Shown piece by piece: positions 1 to 5,781 of a stretch of DNA of 10,270 bases. Each line of letters begins with the position of its first letter. Positions within the stretch are counted from its first letter, which is position 1. The DNA is from Ignavibacteriales bacterium (lineage in GTDB: Bacteria; Bacteroidota; Ignavibacteria; UBA10030; SZUA-254). A program made the translations under genes and the position numbers. Location of the stretch: contig JACQYX010000297.1 in the NCBI GenBank assembly GCA_016207985.1, positions 1 through 10,270 on the forward strand. The letters run 5' to 3'. Below the pieces are notes generated by a model. That model had not been told where the DNA came from and did not search any database. It saw only the letters and a list, made by a program, of their open reading frames with translations.

Positions 1-7
1 CAAATCC

Positions 8-937
8 ATGCGATCCATTTCTGATGATATTCGAGATAAGGCGTTAGAGCTTGGTTTTCATAAAGTTGGATTTGCTAAAGTAGAGCCACTCTTTAAAGAA
101 GGTGAGAAATTTCAGGATTGGCTTTCACATGGTTATCATGGAACAATGTCATGGTTAGAGAAAAACACTGAGAACAGAATCAATCCGCAAAAGATTTTAC
201 CAGATGCCAAATCCGTTATCTCTGTTGCGATGAATTATTATAAGGACGATGCCAACATCCATAATTCGTCTATTGGTAAAATCTCCCGTTATGCACTTGG
301 TGGTGATTATCATGTTGTTCTCAAGACCCGCTTAAATCGTTTACTAGAATATATAAAAGATATTGAACCATTGGTGAAAGGTAAAATATTCGTCGACAGC
401 GGTGATATTATGGAGAAGGTATGGATGGTACGATCTGGAATCGGTTGGCGGGGAAAACATTCAATCACCGTAACTAAAGAATATGGCTCTTGGGTGTTCC
501 TCGGCGAGATAGTATTGAACTTGGAACTTGAGTATGATCGACCCGCAACCGATTTGTGTGGGGATTGTCGAAAATGTATAGATGCTTGTCCGACAAAAGC
601 GATAATCAAGCCATATGTGCTTGAAGCAAATCGATGTATCGCCTATCTAACAATCGAGCATAAAGGCAAAATACCAAGTGAACTTAGTGAGAAAAATAAT
701 AATTGGATTTTCGGTTGCGATATCTGTCAGGAAGTTTGTCCGTGGAATCAGAAGAAAGCGAAAATGACTGATGTAAAAGAGTTTTTTCCGAATGAAGATT
801 ATTACTCTCTGAAATTAGAGTCACTTATAAAGTTAACTCAAAGGGATTTTGATAGATTATTCAGAGATAGTCCGATTAAAAGAACCGGGTTATCGAAATT
901 AAAAAGAAATGTTCGTGTTATCTTGGAAAATAAATAA
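8..937 (+). CDS. queG: Epoxyqueuosine reductase QueG
   Basis: QueG carries out the last step of queuosine synthesis, reducing epoxyqueuosine to queuosine in the tRNA anticodon with a cobalamin cofactor and two [4Fe-4S] clusters in the cytoplasm. The 309-residue product shows the family layout. The N-terminal cobalamin-binding half contains VDSGDIMEK, whose Asp130 matches the conserved catalytic Asp of the usual VDTGP-type motif. A ferredoxin-like half follows with Cys184, 187, 190 and 194 (CGDCRKCIDAC), Cys210, and Cys237, 240 and 244 (CDICQEVCPWN). The CPW(N) ending of the second cluster motif is typical of QueG. E. coli and Bacillus proteins are about 380 residues and carry a C-terminal extension that is absent here; shorter forms are common in other phyla. 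The ATG lies only 7 bases from the window edge, so its ribosome binding site and promoter are not visible and an upstream start cannot be excluded. It is probably co-transcribed with trxB, 12 bases downstream. Confidence 0.95.
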   Translation: MRSISDDIRDKALELGFHKVGFAKVEPLFKEGEKFQDWLSHGYHGTMSWLEKNTENRINPQKILPDAKSVISVAMNYYKDDANIHNSSIGKISRYALGGDYHVVLKTRLNRLLEYIKDIEPLVKGKIFVDSGDIMEKVWMVRSGIGWRGKHSITVTKEYGSWVFLGEIVLNLELEYDRPATDLCGDCRKCIDACPTKAIIKPYVLEANRCIAYLTIEHKGKIPSELSEKNNNWIFGCDICQEVCPWNQKKAKMTDVKEFFPNEDYYSLKLESLIKLTQRDFDRLFRDSPIKRTGLSKLKRNVRVILENK

Positions 938-949
938 AGGAAATTTAGC

Positions 950-1894
950 ATGGAAAATCATCACAAAGTAATTATCATAGGATCGGGTCCTGCGGGATTG
1001 ACTGCTGCAATATATACTGCACGGGCAAATCTCAACCCACTTGTTTTTGAAGGTATTCAACCCGGCGGTCAGTTAACTATTACAACAGAAGTTGAGAATT
1101 ATCCCGGTTTCCCTGAAGGTGTGATGGGACCGGAGCTTATGGATTTATTCAGAAAGCAGTCAGAGAAGTTTAATGCAAAAACGCTTTTCCAAGATGTGTC
1201 GAAAGTTGATTTATCAAAACGACCTTTTAAGGTGTTCTCGAATGTACAAAAGTATCTTGCTGATGCCGTCATCATCGCAACGGGTGCTTCGGCAAAATGG
1301 TTAGGTTTACCATCCGAAAAAGAATATATGGGGCATGGTGTTTCAGGTTGTGCGACATGCGACGGATTTTTCTTCAAAGGACTCGAAGTAGTTGTGGTAG
1401 GTGGGGGAGATACTGCTATTGAGGAAGCGACTTTCTTGACTAAATTTACGAAAAAGGTAACGATAATTCACCGAAGAGATCAACTGCGTGCTTCCAAGAT
1501 TATGCAAGATAGAGCGTTCAAGAATCCTAAAATTTCTTTCCTTTGGAATTCTGAAGTGGTTGAAATCCTTGGTAAAACAGAAGCCGGCAAGAAATCGGTT
1601 GTGGGTGTGAGGGTGAAGAACGTAAAAACCGGAGAAATAACCACACATCGAACGGAGGGCTACTTCGTTGGTATCGGTCACCAACCGAATACAAAGATTT
1701 TTGAGGGGCAGTTGGCGATGAATCCTACGGGATATATTATTACGAAACCAGGTAGTACTTATACGAGTGTATCAGGTGTTTTCGCAGCAGGTGATGTTGC
1801 CGATCCTACATATCGGCAAGCAATTACTGCGGCTGGATCGGGCTGCATGGCTGCAATCGATGCCGAGAGATTCCTCGAAGCACAACATATTTAG
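950..1894 (+). CDS. trxB: Thioredoxin reductase (NADPH), TrxB
   Basis: This cytoplasmic FAD enzyme passes electrons from NADPH to thioredoxin. All landmarks of the low-molecular-weight class are present in 314 residues, the usual length. They are the N-terminal FAD dinucleotide fold GSGPAGLTAA (11-20), the redox-active CATC pair (Cys134/Cys137, followed by DGFF), the NADPH-binding GGGDTA (151-156), HRRDQLRA (174-181, the Arg pair favouring NADPH), and the C-terminal FAD motif GVFAAGDVADPTYRQ (276-290). The ATG has an AAAGGA ribosome binding site at 936-941, which overlaps the queG stop codon. This spacing supports a queG-trxB operon. A flavin-dependent ferredoxin/thioredoxin reductase lacking the redox pair is excluded by the intact CATC. 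No strong terminator follows, only a weak hairpin at 1903-1928. Confidence 0.97.
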   Translation: MENHHKVIIIGSGPAGLTAAIYTARANLNPLVFEGIQPGGQLTITTEVENYPGFPEGVMGPELMDLFRKQSEKFNAKTLFQDVSKVDLSKRPFKVFSNVQKYLADAVIIATGASAKWLGLPSEKEYMGHGVSGCATCDGFFFKGLEVVVVGGGDTAIEEATFLTKFTKKVTIIHRRDQLRASKIMQDRAFKNPKISFLWNSEVVEILGKTEAGKKSVVGVRVKNVKTGEITTHRTEGYFVGIGHQPNTKIFEGQLAMNPTGYIITKPGSTYTSVSGVFAAGDVADPTYRQAITAAGSGCMAAIDAERFLEAQHI

Positions 1895-1972
1895 GAAACG
1901 AACTGACAACTATTTGCCAACTTGTCGGTAATATGCTGAAACATTGTTCATCATTCTGACATAACGGCAAGA

Positions 1973-2006
1973 TTAAATCTTTCCAATCTTTAAATCTTTC
2001 CAATTT
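1973..2006. repeat. Two-copy 17-bp tandem repeat upstream of hsp20
   Basis: TTAAATCTTTCCAATCT (1973-1989) is followed directly by TTAAATCTTTCCAATTT (1990-2006), with one mismatch in 17. The pair ends 14 bases before the -24 element of the putative sigma-54 promoter. It could be a regulator binding site or a chance duplication; the sequence alone does not decide. Confidence 0.8.
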
Positions 2007-2020
2007 TTAAAACTTCTCCT

Positions 2021-2037
2021 TTGGCACAAGCTTTGAA
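2021..2037 (+). promoter_or_regulatory. Putative sigma-54 (RpoN) promoter for hsp20
   Basis: TTGGCAC (2021-2027), five bases, then TTGAA (2033-2037). The -24 block matches the RpoN consensus TTGGCAC exactly, and the GG-to-G distance fits the -24/-12 architecture. The -12 block has GA where GC is usual. Transcription would start near 2048, giving a leader of about 65 bases before hsp20. No sigma-54 activator gene lies in the window. Confidence 0.6.
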
Positions 2038-2112
2038 GTTATTCATATCAGATTTTAAAAAAGAAAATAACTCAAAAAATAAAAGAACTTATTGTGAAAG
2101 GAATAAAGATTT

Positions 2113-2580
2113 ATGACATTAATTAGATGGAATCCATTACGTGATGTAACAGCTTGGCATCCGGTAAACACGTTCGCCAACATGCACAGAGAATTTGATC
2201 GCATGTTCGATTGTTTTCGAAGCGATGTTTTGGATGAAGAAGCTTCGAAGACATTGGTACCTGCTGTCGATATCATTGAAAAAGAAAACGATTTCAATAT
2301 CAAGGTTGATCTTCCGGGTGTGGATAAGAAAGATGTGAAGATAACTGTCCAAAACGATGTGCTCACGATTCAAGGTGAAAAGAAGCAGGAGAGCGAGAAG
2401 AAAGATGAGAATTATTATCGCGTTGAGCGATGTTATGGCTCATTCCAACGCTCGTTCACACTCCCGTCATCGGTTGCAAGTGATAAGATCGATGCATCGT
2501 ACGATAACGGTATCTTAACTATCAGCATCCCAAAGCTTGAAGAAGCAAAGCAAAAAGAAATCGAAGTAAAAGTTAAGTAA
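2113..2580 (+). CDS. Small heat-shock protein, Hsp20/alpha-crystallin family
   Basis: This is an ATP-independent holdase chaperone that binds unfolding proteins in the cytoplasm as large oligomers. The 155 residues are of normal length. The N-terminal arm is variable (1-48; IRWNPLRDV is a common opening in bacterial class A Hsp20). The alpha-crystallin domain spans about 49-141, with VDLPGV (65-70), the VQNDVLTIQGEK strand pair (79-90), YGSFQRSFTLP (108-118) and GILTISIPK (133-141). A C-terminal I/V-x-I/V type anchor follows (IEVKV, 150-154). The ribosome binding site is AAAGGA at 2097-2102, 10 bases before the ATG. It stands alone, with its own sigma-54 type promoter upstream and a strong terminator downstream, so it looks like a single-gene unit induced by stress through an unidentified activator. 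Confidence 0.95.
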   Translation: MTLIRWNPLRDVTAWHPVNTFANMHREFDRMFDCFRSDVLDEEASKTLVPAVDIIEKENDFNIKVDLPGVDKKDVKITVQNDVLTIQGEKKQESEKKDENYYRVERCYGSFQRSFTLPSSVASDKIDASYDNGILTISIPKLEEAKQKEIEVKVK

Positions 2581-2605
2581 CCTAATAAGCTGTTGTGGAT
2601 TAAAG

Positions 2606-2644
2606 AAGGTGATAATGGTCTTAATTGATCTTATCACCTTTTTT
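2606..2644 (+). terminator. Rho-independent terminator after hsp20
   Basis: AAGGTGATAA (2606-2615) pairs perfectly with TTATCACCTT (2631-2640). The inner GGTC and GATC can extend the stem past one bulged T, leaving a TTAATT loop. Six T residues follow (2639-2644). It separates hsp20 from sppA. Confidence 0.9.
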
Positions 2645-2652
2645 ATTTGGGT

Positions 2653-2681
2653 TTGACTTTTGCTAAACAGTTTTGTATAAT
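2653..2681 (+). promoter_or_regulatory. Housekeeping (sigma-70 type) promoter for sppA
   Basis: TTGACT (2653-2658), a 17-base spacer, then TATAAT (2676-2681), which is close to the ideal vegetative promoter. It lies just after the hsp20 terminator. The expected transcription start is near 2688, about 24 bases before the sppA ATG. Confidence 0.8.
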
Positions 2682-2711
2682 ATGCTTGAAAATCAATGAG
2701 TTATAAGGATT

Positions 2712-3626
2712 ATGTCAAAATCGACTAAATGGTTTCTGATAATTACTGGGATCTTGGTGGTCTTCGGTTTCGGAAGTGTACTGTTTTTTTATGTCATAAT
2801 GAATAGTTTGACAGATTTTGAGTCTGATGTCGTTATTGGTTCTGGAGATAAAATCGCAGTAGTTGAGTTGAAAGGTGTTATCCTCAGTTCCGAGGAAACA
2901 GTTAGACAATTAAAGAAATATCGACAAGACAAGTCGATCAGGGGTATTCTTTTTAGAGTGGATTCGCCGGGTGGAGGTGTTGTTGCAAGTCAGGAAATTT
3001 TTGAAGAAGTAAAAAAAGTCCGAGATCATGGAAAACCTATTGTCGTATCGATGGGATCACTCGCTGCGAGCGGTGGTTATTACGTGTCATGCCCTGCAAG
3101 TAAAATCGTAGCGAATCCCGGAACACTCACCGGAAGTATCGGCGTCATTTCCCAATTCATGAGGTACGATTCTCTCCTCGGTAAAATCGGTGTTCAGGTG
3201 AATACAATAAAAAGTGGCAAATTAAAAGATGCCGGTAGTCCATTCCGTGCTATGACCGGGGCTGACAGAGAATATTTCCAACAATTGATGGATGATGTTC
3301 ACCAACAATTCATATTTGCCGTAGAAAAAGAACGGAAGTTATCACATGATTCAGTACTAGCGTTTGCCGATGGTCGAGTATTTACCGGTGAACAAGCTTT
3401 TGGTTTAGGTCTTGTTGACACAATAGGAACATACGAAGACGCAATAAAAATAACCGCTCGCTTAGCGGGAATAAAAGGTGATCCCTCAATTGTAAAAGAA
3501 CGAAAACGAAGACTTTCACTCATCGATTTAGCTTTTGGTGAAAGTAAAATCGATGAATTTTTTGGCTTGAAAGAAAAGTTACTCGATCAACCCATTTTGC
3601 AGTACCGAATGGTTCACACATTTTAA
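2712..3626 (+). CDS. sppA: Signal peptide peptidase SppA, short (67K C-terminal-like) type
   Basis: SppA is a membrane-anchored serine/lysine-dyad protease that degrades signal peptides left after protein export. The 304-residue protein has one N-terminal membrane anchor (about 7-30) and then a crotonase-like peptidase S49 domain. VDSPGGGV (83-90) is the substrate-binding loop, MGSLAASGGYY (114-124) carries the nucleophile Ser120, and SGKLKDAGSPFR (168-179) carries the general base Lys172. TGSIGVI (140-146) and DGRVFTGEQAFGLGLVD (220-236) are also typical. The length fits the single-domain Bacillus-like form, not the double-length E. coli form. The start is odd: AAGGA (2705-2709) sits only 2 bases from the ATG, yet no in-frame start downstream would keep the anchor. 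It has its own promoter, and hup and the bS22-like gene probably read through from it because no clear terminator follows. Confidence 0.93.
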   Translation: MSKSTKWFLIITGILVVFGFGSVLFFYVIMNSLTDFESDVVIGSGDKIAVVELKGVILSSEETVRQLKKYRQDKSIRGILFRVDSPGGGVVASQEIFEEVKKVRDHGKPIVVSMGSLAASGGYYVSCPASKIVANPGTLTGSIGVISQFMRYDSLLGKIGVQVNTIKSGKLKDAGSPFRAMTGADREYFQQLMDDVHQQFIFAVEKERKLSHDSVLAFADGRVFTGEQAFGLGLVDTIGTYEDAIKITARLAGIKGDPSIVKERKRRLSLIDLAFGESKIDEFFGLKEKLLDQPILQYRMVHTF

Positions 3627-3631
3627 ATTAC

Positions 3632-3653
3632 TGCTCGTCGATTGTGATGAGCA
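3632..3653 (+). other. Hairpin between sppA and the HU gene
   Basis: TGCTCGTC (3632-3639) and GATGAGCA (3646-3653) form an 8-bp stem with one G-U pair and a 6-base loop. No T-tract follows, so it is not a convincing terminator. It could be a processing or stability element in a sppA-hup transcript. Confidence 0.5.
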
Positions 3654-3668
3654 ATGTTAAACTAAAAT

Positions 3669-3674
3669 AAGGAG
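3669..3674 (+). promoter_or_regulatory. Ribosome binding site that fixes the HU TTG start
   Basis: AAGGAG lies 7 bases before TTG at 3682. No ATG stands at the family's expected N-terminus (TKADIVDHIA), so this site selects the TTG start codon. Confidence 0.8.
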
Positions 3675-3681
3675 AAATACA

Positions 3682-3990
3682 TTGACCAAAGCAGATATTG
3701 TTGATCATATTGCATCTGGGACTGGCTTAACCAAAGTTGAAACGGAGGCTGTGGTTGATGGGTTTATTCAAACTGTAATCGAAGCATTAAAAGAGGGGAA
3801 GAATATCGAGATCCGTGGTTTCGGAAGCTTCAAGACTAAGAAAAGAAAAGGTCGAATAGCACGCAATCCTCGTACAGGTGCACAAGTACAGGTCGACGAG
3901 CATTTTGTTCCCTATTTTAAAGTTTCAAAAGAACTAAAAGCAGTTGTTAATGATAATATGAAAAAGAAACAAATAATTGCACCGATGTAA
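3682..3990 (+). CDS. HU-family DNA-binding protein (nucleoid-associated)
   Basis: HU/IHF proteins are dimeric, bend DNA and compact the nucleoid. The 102-residue product has the N-terminal helical dimerisation part (MTKADIVDHIASGTGLTK...), then the family signature GFGSFKTKKRKGRIARNPRTG (46-66). RNPRTG (61-66) lies in the beta-arm that inserts into the minor groove. The C-terminus runs about ten residues past the usual 90, with a basic tail (KKKQ). The start is TTG, which is supported by AAGGAG 7 bases upstream and by alignment to the usual HU N-terminus. HU and IHF subunits cannot be separated with confidence here. The bS22-like gene follows 47 bases downstream and a strong terminator lies beyond it, so the two are probably co-transcribed, possibly with sppA. 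Confidence 0.94.
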   Translation: MTKADIVDHIASGTGLTKVETEAVVDGFIQTVIEALKEGKNIEIRGFGSFKTKKRKGRIARNPRTGAQVQVDEHFVPYFKVSKELKAVVNDNMKKKQIIAPM

Positions 3991-4037
3991 CTCTAAATTT
4001 TCATTCAATATAATTTAAAAACAATCGAAGGAACTAT

Positions 4038-4133
4038 ATGCCAAGCGGAAAAAAACGTTTGAGAAGGAAGATGGCAACGCACAAGCGAAAAAAACGTTTA
4101 AGAAAGATGAGACATAAGAAAAAGAATCGATAG
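4038..4133 (+). CDS. 31-aa Lys/Arg-rich protein, AURKAIP1/COX24 (bS22-like) type
   Basis: The gene is too short for most gene callers, but it has an ATG, an AAGGA site 5 bases upstream (4028-4032), and a terminator 9 bases after its TAG. The product opens MPSGKKRLRRKMATHKRKKR and ends RLRKMRHKKKNR at about residues 20-31. Eighteen of 31 residues are Lys or Arg and none is acidic. From memory, near-identical short proteins (MPSGKK...KMATHKRKKR...RHKKK) are conserved across Bacteroidota and relatives and carry the COX24 C-terminal domain. That domain is also found in mitoribosomal mS38 and in mycobacterial ribosomal protein bS22. A role as a small ribosome-bound protein in contact with rRNA is therefore inferred, not shown. 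Two halves resemble each other (KKRLRRKM at 5-12, KKRLRKM at 18-24), reflecting a 13-bp exact DNA repeat. Confidence 0.8.
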   Translation: MPSGKKRLRRKMATHKRKKRLRKMRHKKKNR

Positions 4134-4142
4134 TTGTCTTTT

Positions 4143-4173
4143 CCCCGCATCGCAACGATGCGGGGTGATTTTT
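4143..4173 (+). terminator. Strong Rho-independent terminator after the bS22-like gene
   Basis: CCCCGCATCG (4143-4152) pairs perfectly with CGATGCGGGG (4156-4165) around a CAA loop. A TGATTTTT tail follows. This marks the end of the sppA-hup-bS22-like unit. Confidence 0.93.
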
Positions 4174-4248
4174 CTATCCACGTGAAAGAATATCTTCTCT
4201 CACCCTCCATTTATTTTATTTATCTTAAGAAAATATCTTCGAATTTAA

Positions 4249-5760
4249 ATGATACCATATTTTAGATTACCTTTTCTCGTTATCGCAGGATTGCTAAGTC
4301 TTTCCTCAATTTTCTGCCAACCGAAGAAACTCACAATCATCCATACAAACGATATCCATGCTTCGTTTCTCCCTCATGAGGCGGGCTGGATACGTACCGA
4401 TCCGAAACCAATGGTGGGGGGATTTTTAGAACTCAACCGTCTTGTCGATAGTTTGAGGAAAGCAAAAAGTCCCATCTTACTTCTCGATGCTGGTGATGTA
4501 ATGACCGGCAATCCCATCGCTGAGATGGAATACGAAGGTGCATTCGGTGGTGCATTGTTTGAGATGCTGAATATGATTGGTTACGAAGCTTGGACGATCG
4601 GCAATCACGATCTTGATATATCACATGAGAATCTTCGTCGACTCACTGAGATTGCAAAATTCCCTACATTGAGTGCAAATCTTGTTGATTCAACAAACAA
4701 GTTAATACTAAACAACGTGGAATATCTGATTCTAAATAAAGGCGATCTAAAAGTTGGAATAATCGGAATTATGTCGGATGCATTATTCGAACTTACCAAT
4801 ACAAATAACCTAAAAGGATTGAAAGTATTACCAACGATAGAAACAACACAGAAACTTATTGATAAAATCGATCCGGAAACGGATTTAATCATTGCACTAA
4901 CTCATCAAGGTGTTGAAGATGACTCTATTCTCGCTACAAGAGTCAAGAATCTTGATGTCATCATTGGTTCGCACAGCCATACGCGTCTGAGATCTCCAAA
5001 AACAATTAACGGTATCCTTATCTGCCAAACAGGTGCATATTGTGAAAATCTCGGCGAGCTTGAGTTAACAGTTGAAAACGATAAAATAACGGCCTCAAGT
5101 GGTAAACTTCATACATTATGGACAAAGACAGAGTATCCTGAGAGCGAGCTTTCGAATTTTGTCATGGAATTTAAGGATAAGGTAGATAATGAATATTCAC
5201 AGGTCGTTGGAAAAACCGAGTTGGATCTGAAACGCTCCCGTTCTGGCGAAAGCAATATAGGTCATTTTATCGCAGACGCAATTCGAGAAGGCTCGTTGGC
5301 AGACTTTGCAATAATGAACAGCAGCGGAATTCGAAAAGATATCGTCGCAGGTAATATTAAGAAAGTCGATCTGTTCGAGATGTCGCCATTTAGGAATTAT
5401 CTTTGTACGGTTCCAATAACAGGAAAAGAAATTCGTGATCTTGCAGAAAAGTATATAAAATCACTCATAAGTGGAAGAACATCATTGGATTTCTCAGGTA
5501 TAAAATGCGATTGGCGAAATGCCGATGGTAAGATTGAAATTGTTTCATTATCGATCGGAGGGAAGAATGTTGAAGAAGATAACACATATCTCTGCGGAAC
5601 TATTGACTATATAATAAATCAAGCAGATAGATATCTTGAGATGAAACCAAGAGATGTCAAGAGTTCTCAGATACTTTTATTTCAAGCTCTCATTGATAAA
5701 GTAAAACGAGATAAAATCGTGAAAGGTTCGACCGAAAACCTTTTCAATGAAGTTCGATAA
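4249..5760 (+). CDS. Secreted 5'-nucleotidase / UshA-type metallophosphatase
   Basis: The family removes phosphate from extracellular or periplasmic nucleotides (also UDP-sugars or 2',3'-cyclic nucleotides in some members) using two metal ions. Residues 1 to about 24 form a signal peptide with a hydrophobic core (FLVIAGLLSLSSIF). The metallophosphatase domain (about 27-290) shows HTNDIH (Asp35, His37), LDAGD (Asp83), GNHDLD (Asn119, His120, Asp123), LTHQG (His219) and GSHSHT (His242, His244), which matches the UshA metal ligands and the His-Asp catalytic pair. The C-terminal 5'-nucleotidase domain (about 315-500) shows GHFIADAIREG, MNSSGIRKDI and SPFRNYL. The 503 residues fit a one-catalytic-unit enzyme without extra anchors. 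Cys23 lies near the cleavage site, but Phe precedes it, so it is a poor lipobox. No Shine-Dalgarno site precedes the ATG. The P-loop gene follows 21 bases downstream. Confidence 0.9.
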   Translation: MIPYFRLPFLVIAGLLSLSSIFCQPKKLTIIHTNDIHASFLPHEAGWIRTDPKPMVGGFLELNRLVDSLRKAKSPILLLDAGDVMTGNPIAEMEYEGAFGGALFEMLNMIGYEAWTIGNHDLDISHENLRRLTEIAKFPTLSANLVDSTNKLILNNVEYLILNKGDLKVGIIGIMSDALFELTNTNNLKGLKVLPTIETTQKLIDKIDPETDLIIALTHQGVEDDSILATRVKNLDVIIGSHSHTRLRSPKTINGILICQTGAYCENLGELELTVENDKITASSGKLHTLWTKTEYPESELSNFVMEFKDKVDNEYSQVVGKTELDLKRSRSGESNIGHFIADAIREGSLADFAIMNSSGIRKDIVAGNIKKVDLFEMSPFRNYLCTVPITGKEIRDLAEKYIKSLISGRTSLDFSGIKCDWRNADGKIEIVSLSIGGKNVEEDNTYLCGTIDYIINQADRYLEMKPRDVKSSQILLFQALIDKVKRDKIVKGSTENLFNEVR

Positions 5761-5781
5761 AATATCAAACAGGAGTAATTC

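Larger units (their letters stand above)
1895..2112. other. Non-coding region between trxB and hsp20
   Basis: These 218 bases hold no plausible gene. From left to right they contain a weak 7-bp hairpin (CTGACAA at 1903-1909 with TTGTCGG at 1922-1928, one G-U pair, no T-tract), a 17-bp tandem repeat (1973-2006), a sigma-54 type promoter (2021-2037), an A-rich stretch and the hsp20 ribosome binding site AAAGGA at 2097-2102. The left part could bind an activator for the sigma-54 promoter, but no activator site can be named from sequence alone. Confidence 0.7.

Noticed and set aside
1343..1684. Antisense reading frame inside trxB
   Set aside because: It lies wholly within a gene whose FAD, CATC and NADPH motifs are intact; its product has no recognisable features.
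1903..1928. Terminator after trxB
   Set aside because: The 7-bp stem contains a G-U pair, has a 12-base loop and no following T-tract.
2055..2373. Two antisense reading frames over hsp20
   Set aside because: Both are shadows of an unmistakable alpha-crystallin domain gene.
4268..4320. Lipoprotein signal on the 5'-nucleotidase (Cys23)
   Set aside because: Phe at -1 does not fit a lipobox; an ordinary signal peptide is more likely.
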